13,075 nt of DNA from Propionicimonas sp. (GTDB lineage Bacteria; Actinomycetota; Actinomycetes; Propionibacteriales; Propionibacteriaceae): the NCBI GenBank assembly GCA_031119515.1, contig JAVHXR010000007.1, positions 2,122 to 15,196 of the forward strand, in the 5' to 3' direction. A program made the position numbers and the translations under genes. The notes under the pieces are model-generated. The model was not told where the DNA came from. It was given only the letters and a program-made list of their open reading frames with translations, and did no database searches. This document shows positions 7,747-13,075 of the stretch, piece by piece (position 1 is the stretch's first letter; the number at the start of each line of letters is the position of its first letter).

Positions 7747-7754
7747 GGGAGGAA
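7747..7754 (+). promoter_or_regulatory. Strong ribosome binding site of the endolysin gene
   Basis: GGGAGGAA lies 5 bases before ATG 7760, inside the 42-base gap that is the longest in the lysis cassette. It settles the endolysin start. Confidence 0.75.
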
Positions 7755-7759
7755 CCCGC

Positions 7760-9073
7760 ATGCCCACAGCACCCAGCAAGAGCACCGTCGTGATCAACGA
7801 CATCGGCCAGTGGCTGAACGGCGACGCCGCGGCGTCGTACCTGCGCGCGATCGCCGGCGGCTGCCCGAAGGGCGGCATCTCCAGCAAGGGAGCCGGCCGG
7901 ACCGAGGAGGACCAGGAGTACCTGTACAACGGCTGGATCCGGCACCTGCCCGGGTTCAACCGTGCCGCGAGGCCGGGCACCAGTCTCCACGAGGTCGGGA
8001 ACGCGCTCGACCTGAAGCAGGGCACGTCGGCGCAGGCGTGGATGACGGTCGGCGGCGACCCGCGGAAGGTGAAGTCTGGGGAGAAGATCCGGGCGAACGA
8101 GTTCGGATGGTTCCGCACGGTGTCTGATGAGCCGTGGCACTTCGCCTACAACCGCGCCAAGGACAAGCGGCGTGCCGCGGACCTGACGGGCCGCCTCAAG
8201 GCCCTCGGCTACTCCGGTGTGCTGCTCAAGACCCGGGTGAAGGCGTTCCAGTCGGCGCACGGGCTCACCGCAGACGGCGTCGATGGCCCGCTCACGTGGG
8301 CGCGTCTACTCGGCAGCCCGAAGCCGGCAGCGTCGACTCCGAAGCCGGTGCCGGTGGCGACGCTGGCCCGGGTCGGCACCTTCAACTGCGGCGCGTGGGG
8401 CAAGACGTCGATGACCGCGAAGCAGATCAACGCCCTCGTGGCCGCGATCGGCCGCATCAACGCTTCCATGCTTGCCCTGACCGAGTGCCCCGAGTGGCTC
8501 CGGCACCACCTGCGCGGCACGTGCCGGTGCAAGGCGGGCACCCACAAGACGGTCGGGAACCCGAAGTACTGGCGGGTCGCGATCCGCGGCGCCGGCTACT
8601 CGCAGGCGATCCTGTTCGACAACCGGAAGTGGGTCTACCGGTCGGCGGTCGCGGTGCGGTTCGGGCCGACCGACTACCACGGCGGTCTGGTCGGCTTCTT
8701 CACGCAGGCGACGACGAAGGCCACGCTGGCGTTCGGCGCCTACCACCTGCCGCCCAACTCGGTGTCGAGTGACAGCTTCCAGATCAGCGCGCTGGCGAAG
8801 CTGATCGCGAAGATGCCGACCTCTGGCGCGCGGGTGCTGGCCGGTGACGGCGCCGACGAGTCGGGCTGGGCGAAGGGCTGGTCCGACTCGCGGGTCGTCG
8901 CGAAGGAGTCGCCGTCCCGGACGGCCGCCACCTACGGGAAGGCGATCCGCGACCGGATCCACGTCCTCGGCATGACCGTCCGCAAGTACTCGGTCGTGCC
9001 GTCGGCCGGCGCGTCCGACCACCAGGCAGTCCTGGCCCAGATCACCATTCCCGCCACCGTACCGAGCACCTGA
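7760..9073 (+). CDS. Endolysin: M15/VanY-like peptidase, PG-binding domain and EEP domain
   Basis: This 437-residue protein has three parts. Residues about 15-135 are an M15-type zinc peptidase: SLHEVGNALDL supplies H77 and D84, and EPWHF supplies E124 and H127. It should cut peptide bonds in host peptidoglycan. Residues about 141-185 are a PG_binding_1 domain (LKALGY, VKAFQSAHGLTADGVDG, W180). A Pro/Ala/Lys linker (187-200) leads to residues about 203-430, an endonuclease/exonuclease/phosphatase fold: TFNCGAWG (N209), LTECP (E242), AYHLPPN (H329), LAGDGAD (D363), RDRIHVLG, and SDHQAV (D420, H421). The usual GD-x-N motif reads GDGA, so the Asn position is Ala. The target of this third domain is unknown; nucleic acid or another phosphodiester such as teichoic acid is possible. 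There is no signal peptide, so export should depend on the holin encoded two genes downstream. Confidence 0.88.
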   Translation: MPTAPSKSTVVINDIGQWLNGDAAASYLRAIAGGCPKGGISSKGAGRTEEDQEYLYNGWIRHLPGFNRAARPGTSLHEVGNALDLKQGTSAQAWMTVGGDPRKVKSGEKIRANEFGWFRTVSDEPWHFAYNRAKDKRRAADLTGRLKALGYSGVLLKTRVKAFQSAHGLTADGVDGPLTWARLLGSPKPAASTPKPVPVATLARVGTFNCGAWGKTSMTAKQINALVAAIGRINASMLALTECPEWLRHHLRGTCRCKAGTHKTVGNPKYWRVAIRGAGYSQAILFDNRKWVYRSAVAVRFGPTDYHGGLVGFFTQATTKATLAFGAYHLPPNSVSSDSFQISALAKLIAKMPTSGARVLAGDGADESGWAKGWSDSRVVAKESPSRTAATYGKAIRDRIHVLGMTVRKYSVVPSAGASDHQAVLAQITIPATVPST

Positions 9074-9074
9074 C

Positions 9075-9389
9075 ATGGCAGCCGTCGCGATCCTCACGAC
9101 CTATCCGGCGGTCGACTACCTCGTGCTGTGGTGCCCCGGATGCGAAGAGGACCACATGATCGTCCCGCGGCGCACCGGCCCGGGCGTCACCTGGGACTGG
9201 AACGGCGACTGCGAGAAGCCGACCATCAGCCCATCCATCCTGAGCTCCGGCCCACCCCAGACGCAGTGCCACAGCTTCGTGCGCGACGGCGTCTGGGAGT
9301 TCCTCGCCGACTGCGACCACGCACTCGCGGGCCAGCACGTCCCAATGACGCGTGGCCCTCACTGGCCACCCGAACCCACCACCAACTGA
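9075..9389 (+). CDS. DUF6527-like small metal-binding protein
   Basis: This 104-residue protein begins one base after the endolysin stop (TGA-C-ATG), with no clear ribosome site, so translation is probably coupled. It shows a distinctive set of conserved-looking residues: C20-PG-C23 and H27, W42-NGD, EKPTISPSIL (47-56), C65-H66-SF, then FLADCDHALAG (76-86). I associate this pattern with the DUF6527 family, often mislabelled ammonia monooxygenase in phage genomes. The Cys/His spacing suggests one bound metal, probably zinc. Its role is unknown. Its place between endolysin and holin could mean a lysis function or simply a cargo gene in the operon. Confidence 0.75.
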   Translation: MAAVAILTTYPAVDYLVLWCPGCEEDHMIVPRRTGPGVTWDWNGDCEKPTISPSILSSGPPQTQCHSFVRDGVWEFLADCDHALAGQHVPMTRGPHWPPEPTTN

Positions 9390-9396
9390 GGAGAGA
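9388..9396 (+). promoter_or_regulatory. Ribosome binding site overlapping the preceding stop
   Basis: GAGGAGAGA begins inside the TGA (9387-9389) of the DUF6527-like gene and lies 7 bases before ATG 9404. It shows that the holin starts at 9404 although the frame is open back to 9128. The overlap suggests coupled translation. Confidence 0.7.
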
Positions 9397-9403
9397 ACCC
9401 ACC

Positions 9404-9847
9404 ATGGACATCGAGATTCCCGTCACGTTCACGCAGGCGTGGCCGCTGCTGCTGCCGTTCGTCGCTCTGCTGCTGCAGGCCGTCGTCAACCAGCCGTCGT
9501 GGACGGCGAAGACCAAGCGCTGGATCGCGGTCGGCATGGCCACGCTCATGGGCGTCGTCTACCTGGTCGCGTCCGGACTGATCGCCGAGGTGCCGGTCGC
9601 CGCCCAGCAGGTCGTCGTCCGATTCGTGATCGTCGTGGTCGCTGTGCTGCTCGCCGCGCAGGCCGTCTACAGCTTCCTCAAGCCTGTGCTGGACAAGATC
9701 GAGGTCAAGACGGCGATCGAGGCGCCGCTGCCTGACGACGACCCCGCCGCCGAACTCGCAGCCATCGACGACGACCTCACCTACGGCGTCGACCCGGAGG
9801 CGACCCCCGCCGACTACCAGCCCGAACGGGCCGCCGACGGGGACTGA
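9404..9847 (+). CDS. Holin, probably three membrane segments
   Basis: This 147-residue protein has hydrophobic segments at about residues 12-29, 40-61 and 70-92, with a basic loop (TAKTKR) between the first two. A long acidic tail (about 107-147, rich in Asp, Glu, Ala and Pro) follows. Three membrane passes and a charged C-terminus fit a class I-type holin, which forms membrane lesions at a set time and lets the endolysin reach the wall. Position two genes after the endolysin supports this. The sequence alone does not exclude another small phage membrane protein. No dual-start motif for an antiholin is obvious at the N-terminus. Confidence 0.8.
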   Translation: MDIEIPVTFTQAWPLLLPFVALLLQAVVNQPSWTAKTKRWIAVGMATLMGVVYLVASGLIAEVPVAAQQVVVRFVIVVVAVLLAAQAVYSFLKPVLDKIEVKTAIEAPLPDDDPAAELAAIDDDLTYGVDPEATPADYQPERAADGD

Positions 9848-9850
9848 CCA

Positions 9851-10036
9851 GTGGCCGCGCCGTGGTGGTGCCGGGACTGTGGGTCCCGGTGCCACCTCAC
9901 CCCCAACGGCTGGCGCTGCCCCCGCTGCAACACGATCCGCCCCCGCATCCCGTACTGGGCGGCGCTGCCCGCGATCGCGCTCGGCATCGCCTGCCTGATC
10001 ACCCTCATCGCCCTGACCACCCTCCCCGCCACCTGA
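9851..10036 (+). CDS. Tiny zinc-ribbon membrane protein
   Basis: This 61-residue protein starts at GTG 9851, three bases after the holin stop, with GGGGA at 9839-9843 as a modest ribosome site. The N-terminal half carries two Cys pairs, C7-RD-C10 and C23-PR-C26, plus C14 and H15, which should bind one zinc ion. Residues about 35-57 form one membrane segment (WAALPAIALGIACLITLIAL). The coupling to the holin and the membrane anchor suggest a lysis-timing or holin-partner role, but I recognise no family and the function is unknown. Codon use is the same C-rich style as its neighbours, so it is likely to be a real gene. Confidence 0.65.
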   Translation: MAAPWWCRDCGSRCHLTPNGWRCPRCNTIRPRIPYWAALPAIALGIACLITLIALTTLPAT

Positions 10037-10061
10037 ACCCACTCTCGGAAGGAACCCGACC

Positions 10062-10541
10062 ATGGCCCACTGGCTCACCAACCGCGGCAAGCTGCTCCTC
10101 CTCCAAGGCGCCTGGGACGACGCCGGATCCACCGCGCTCCGCGTCGGACTCCTCGCCGGATCCTCGATCCCCGCAGCGATGGACACCGAAGCCGAGATCC
10201 AGGACCTCGCCACCGTCGACGCGCTCCTCGCGCTGACCGGCGTCGACGAGCCGACCGCATCCTGGTACACGGGCGCCGGCACCGCCGGCCGACTCAACCT
10301 GTCCCGCACCAACGCGACCCAGGACGACACCAACAACCGCGTCAACATGGACGCCGCCAACCTGACGTGGTCCGCCGCGGCCGTCGGCACCACCATCTAC
10401 GGAGCGTTCGTCTACGACGCCACCACCGACACCAGCGACACCACCCGGCAACTGATCAGCGTCATCACGCTCCCCACGCCGATCCCCACCAACGGCTCCG
10501 ACCTGGTGCTCCAGATCAACGACCTGTTCCGCGCGAGCTGA
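10062..10541 (+). CDS. Small structural protein, probable minor tail or fibre component
   Basis: This 159-residue protein starts at ATG 10062 with GGAAGGA at 10047-10053. The N-terminus (MAHWLTNRGKLLLLQGAWDD) leads into a Thr/Asp/Ala-rich beta pattern: LSRTNATQDDTNNRVNMDAA, LTWSAAAVGTTIYGAFVYDA, RQLISVITLPTPIPTNGSDL. Proteins of this type, with a W-T/S-A-x stretch, a strand ending in Y-D-A and a late NGSDL turn, are frequent among short phage tail or fibre genes. It has no catalytic motif, signal peptide or membrane segment. It sits just before the giant fibre-like gene and probably works with it, perhaps as an adaptor or trimer tip. This is inference from order and composition. Confidence 0.6.
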   Translation: MAHWLTNRGKLLLLQGAWDDAGSTALRVGLLAGSSIPAAMDTEAEIQDLATVDALLALTGVDEPTASWYTGAGTAGRLNLSRTNATQDDTNNRVNMDAANLTWSAAAVGTTIYGAFVYDATTDTSDTTRQLISVITLPTPIPTNGSDLVLQINDLFRAS

Positions 10542-10553
10542 CCCGCCGCGCCC

Positions 10554-10560
10554 AGGAGGG
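10554..10560 (+). promoter_or_regulatory. Ribosome binding site of the large fibre-like gene
   Basis: AGGAGGG lies 7 bases before GTG 10568 in the 26-base gap after the preceding gene. It supports the GTG start of a gene whose frame has no stop before the right edge. Confidence 0.75.
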
Positions 10561-10567
10561 CTGAACT

Positions 10568-13075
10568 GTGCCTGCCGTCTGGTATCCCGTCGCCTCGCAG
10601 GTGTCCGCCGGCACGTCCGAGACCGGCGGCACCTACAAGGAAGTCACGATCGCGGACGCCCAGGCAGGCGACCTCCTCGTCGCGGTCGGCCTCGGCGAGA
10701 ACTCCGGCCCGAACGCGAACTCTGCGATCTCGACGACGTCTGGCTCGACCGGCACCTGGACGGTCGCGAAGGCGCCGACCGTCACCAACGGCGACACCGT
10801 CGCAGCCGGCGGCTACACCACCGTGTCGACCACCGGCGCCGTGGTCGTCAAGATCAAGGTCGCCACGAACTCCAACGCCGACTACTCCGGCGGCGGTGTC
10901 CTCCGCATCCCGGCAGCCGAGGTCGGCGCCTCCTACGGGTGGCTCAACGCCGGGTTCAACGCCGACGCCGACGGCCAGATCTCCGGCGTCTTGTCGACCG
11001 GGTCCCTCCTGCTGTATGCCGCCGCGGACTGGAACGCGAACGCTGCCGCCGCTTCCACGGCCGGCACACCCTCCACGAACGTCACCTACCACCAGCGCGT
11101 CTACAGCAACGGGCACTACTCGCTGTGGATCGCGTCGTGGACAGCGCAGGCCGCCGGCACCCGCAACTACGGGCCCTCCGGCCTGTCCGGCGGCGACTGG
11201 TCCGGCCTGCTGTTCCGGATGGACTCCGGCCCCGTCGTCATCCCCGTCGACCCGGCCACCCTGAGCCTGACCGGGCAAGCCGTCGCCGGACCCGCCCCAG
11301 TGACCCTCGGAGTGTGGGGACACCACGACGACGGCCCCTACTTCGGCGAGGACTACACCGACGCCGCCGCGGCGGGCACTGGCACCCCGTGCGGTGCAGT
11401 GATCCTGTCGGCAGGCGAAGCCGGCCACACGTGGGCATCCGGATACAGCGTCGGCCGAGAGAACGGCCTGAAAGCTGCCTGGGCGACGCTCCTCGGCGTC
11501 GCGAACAGCTGGACCGACACCACCATCACCCTCGCCGGGAAGACTGTCGCCACCTCCACGCTGGCGGGAACCCAGTGCCGGCTGATCTTCCTGCGGATCC
11601 CCGACGGCGGCTTCGTCAACCCGCTGTACAGCATCGGCTCGGTCAACGGCTACCTGATGAAGCTGTGGACCGGCGCCCTGTCGTCGGTCACCACCCACGA
11701 CTCGGCGAACTCCTACACCAAGCAGCAACTCCTCGACGTGCTCGCCGCCGCGATCACCCTGTACGGCGCGTCCGTCGTCCGCCACCAGAACCACCTCGAG
11801 CCGTTCGGCTCGGATCACACCGACCACACCACCGCCGGCAAGTTCGCCGCCGCCGCATGCTACTCGCTGTCACCATCCCCAACCCAGTACGCCTACCTCG
11901 GCTACGTCACGTCGACGATGGCAGCGAACGTGTTCGGCGCAGACCTCGCGGCGAAGGAAGCAGCGTTCGGCGCCTACTGGCCCTACGACTCCGAGATGAA
12001 CTCCGGGAACTGGCGGGCGGCGTGGATCGACCGCTGCTACAAGTACCCGGATCCGGCGTCCGGCACCCCCACGGCCACCACGCGCCGCATTCTCACCAGC
12101 ACCGACGACACCGCGCTCGGCACGAACACCGACGCCGGGAACACCGTCGTCGGCATGGGGTTCACCGTCACCGCCGGCCCCGACCTGCTGCTCACCGAGA
12201 TCACGCTGCGGATCCCCGCCGCCCAGAACGCCCTGGTGGAGTCCCTGCCGGTGACTGCCCACCTGTGGACCGGCACCGGGAACTACCCGACCACCTACCT
12301 CGGCGGCGCCCGCATCGCCGCGCTCACCCGCGGCGCAACGAACGTGGCGACGCTCGAGCGTCCGGTGCGGCTCATCGCCGGGCAGCGGTACTGGGTGACC
12401 GCCCACTTCCCGCAGGGCTACTACCCGCGGACCGCGAACGTCTTCACCTCCGGCGCGAAGACGTCCGGCGACGGCCGGCTGCTCGCCTACCAGGCCAGCA
12501 CCGCACCGAACTCGACGTACGACCAGACGCAGATCCGCAACAGCGCCTACCTCGGCTCCGGCGTCGTCCCCACGAACGCCACCTTCGGCGACCCGTGGTA
12601 CGGCCTCGACGTCACCGTCGCCGACATCGCTGCCGGCACCCAGACCATCGACGCCGACCCCGCTACATCTGCGCTGGCCGGTGTCCAGCCGGCTGCCGCC
12701 GGCACCGGTACCGCTCCACTGGCCGCAGACACCGCCGCAGCGGTCCTCGCCGGGATCCAGGCACTCCTCACCGGCACCGGCCCTGCCGGCGCCACGGCCG
12801 ACGTCGCGGCCGCGGTGCTGGCCGGCGCCCAACCCGACCTGGCCGGCTCCGGCCAGTCGGCGGCAGTCGTCGACCCGGCACTACTGCAACTCGGCGGCGT
12901 CCAGGCCACCCCGTCCGGCAGTGGACCGGCGGCCGCGACCGTGGACCCGGCGCTCCTGGCCGTGGCCGGCACCGGCCAGGCAGCCGGCGGTGCTGGCGCC
13001 ACCCCGGTCTCGGTCGACCCGGCGCCGCTCACCGTCTCCGGCCAGGACGTCGCCGGCGGCGGCACGATCCTGCTC
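10568..13075 (+). CDS. Giant tail/fibre protein with PIG-L deacetylase and DUF4082-like domains (3' partial)
   Basis: The frame is open for 836 codons to the right edge. Residues 1-225 form a Gly/Thr/Ser-rich beta domain of phage-fibre type. A single repeat-like linker (VDPATLSLTGQAV, about 227-247) follows. Residues about 248-490 are a PIG-L/LmbE N-deacetylase: GHHDD (H252, D254, D255), SAGEAG (281-286), GREN (R297, E298) before a helix ending LLGV, and DHTDH (D416, H417, H420). In the well-studied relative MshB the equivalent residues hold zinc (His, Asp, His), act as general base (Asp) and stabilise the transition state (His), and all are kept. Residues about 508-685 resemble DUF4082 (MGFTVTAGP, AHLWTG, PVRLIAGQRYWVTAHF, WYGLDVTV). 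A 24-residue tandem repeat starts at 697. It probably binds host surface glycan and removes N-acetyl groups from it. The domain calls are mine; the virion location is inferred from context. Confidence 0.85.
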   Translation, partial: MPAVWYPVASQVSAGTSETGGTYKEVTIADAQAGDLLVAVGLGENSGPNANSAISTTSGSTGTWTVAKAPTVTNGDTVAAGGYTTVSTTGAVVVKIKVATNSNADYSGGGVLRIPAAEVGASYGWLNAGFNADADGQISGVLSTGSLLLYAAADWNANAAAASTAGTPSTNVTYHQRVYSNGHYSLWIASWTAQAAGTRNYGPSGLSGGDWSGLLFRMDSGPVVIPVDPATLSLTGQAVAGPAPVTLGVWGHHDDGPYFGEDYTDAAAAGTGTPCGAVILSAGEAGHTWASGYSVGRENGLKAAWATLLGVANSWTDTTITLAGKTVATSTLAGTQCRLIFLRIPDGGFVNPLYSIGSVNGYLMKLWTGALSSVTTHDSANSYTKQQLLDVLAAAITLYGASVVRHQNHLEPFGSDHTDHTTAGKFAAAACYSLSPSPTQYAYLGYVTSTMAANVFGADLAAKEAAFGAYWPYDSEMNSGNWRAAWIDRCYKYPDPASGTPTATTRRILTSTDDTALGTNTDAGNTVVGMGFTVTAGPDLLLTEITLRIPAAQNALVESLPVTAHLWTGTGNYPTTYLGGARIAALTRGATNVATLERPVRLIAGQRYWVTAHFPQGYYPRTANVFTSGAKTSGDGRLLAYQASTAPNSTYDQTQIRNSAYLGSGVVPTNATFGDPWYGLDVTVADIAAGTQTIDADPATSALAGVQPAAAGTGTAPLAADTAAAVLAGIQALLTGTGPAGATADVAAAVLAGAQPDLAGSGQSAAVVDPALLQLGGVQATPSGSGPAAATVDPALLAVAGTGQAAGGAGATPVSVDPAPLTVSGQDVAGGGTILL
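11246..11308 (+). repeat. Isolated copy of the 24-residue linker motif
   Basis: VDPATLSLTGQAVAGPAPVT followed by L lies between the N-terminal beta domain and the PIG-L domain. It matches the consensus of the C-terminal tandem array (VDPA-x-L-x-L-x-G, then a Gly turn), showing that the same module is used as a domain linker 1.4 kb upstream of the array. Confidence 0.65.
12656..13075 (+). repeat. 72-base tandem repeat array (24-residue units), open at right edge
   Basis: The Asp codon that begins each unit lies at 12656, 12728, 12800, 12872, 12944 and 13016, exactly 72 bases apart. Each unit reads roughly D-P-A-x-L-x-L-A-G-x-Q, then a Gly/Ala/Thr-rich turn and a short strand (DPATSALAG, DTAAAVLAG, DVAAAVLAG, DPALLQLGG, DPALLAVAG, DPAPLTVSG). 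Five full units and part of a sixth are visible. DNA identity between units is only moderate, so the repeat is old and held by selection at protein level. It probably forms a beta-rich stalk or spacer. Confidence 0.85.

Noticed and set aside
7073..8260. 395-codon - strand open frame across the coiled-coil and endolysin genes
   Set aside because: Overlaps two genes with clear motifs and ribosome sites, and shows no domain of its own.
9128..9847. Longer holin reading starting at 9128
   Set aside because: The extra N-terminal part overlaps the DUF6527-like gene out of frame, and a strong ribosome site sits 7 bases before ATG 9404.
10412..11827. Long - strand open frame opposite the fibre-like gene
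   Set aside because: Composition is Gly/Val/Arg/Asp-rich with no recognisable motif, and the + strand in this interval carries the PIG-L motifs.
11870..12832. 320-codon - strand open frame
   Set aside because: Shadow of the DUF4082-like and repeat part of the + strand gene; low-complexity Gly/Val/Arg/Ala composition.

Overview
This window looks like part of the late structural and lysis region of a siphovirus or prophage of a high-GC Gram-positive host (Actinomycetota). The grounds are the very high GC content, the strong preference for G or C at third codon positions, the frequent GTG starts, a tape measure gene preceded by a frameshifted tail assembly chaperone, and protein sequences resembling actinobacteriophage tail and lysis families. 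No gene identifies the host genus. All supported genes lie on the + strand and are tightly packed, with gaps of 1 to 42 bases, so they are probably co-transcribed. I found no tRNA, CRISPR array, insertion sequence, terminator or convincing promoter.

Layout. 2-1062: tail assembly chaperone, running in from the left edge, in two frames that fit a programmed -1 frameshift. 1097-4288: tape measure protein. 4297-6693: large minor tail protein with a LamG-like domain and an apparently inserted carbohydrate-binding-like domain. 6709-7113: small fibre-tip-like protein. 7193-10036: lysis-type cassette made of a membrane-anchored coiled-coil protein (DUF2746-like), an endolysin, a DUF6527-like metal-binding protein, a holin and a tiny zinc-ribbon membrane protein. 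10062-10541: a second small structural protein. 10568 to the right edge: a very large multidomain tail or fibre protein with no stop codon inside the window.

Two genes stand out. The endolysin (7760-9073) joins an M15/VanY-type peptidase and a peptidoglycan-binding domain to a C-terminal endonuclease/exonuclease/phosphatase (EEP) domain that keeps most of its motifs. The fibre-like protein at the right edge carries a PIG-L (LmbE-like) N-deacetylase domain with all five expected catalytic and zinc-site residues. This lies between a beta-rich N-terminal domain and a DUF4082-like domain, and is followed by an exact 72-base (24-residue) tandem repeat. Together these suggest a virion and lysis module that chemically edits host surface glycans, but that functional reading is inference from domain content only.

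Codon style changes sharply inside the tape measure and large minor tail genes, pointing to mosaic assembly by recombination.
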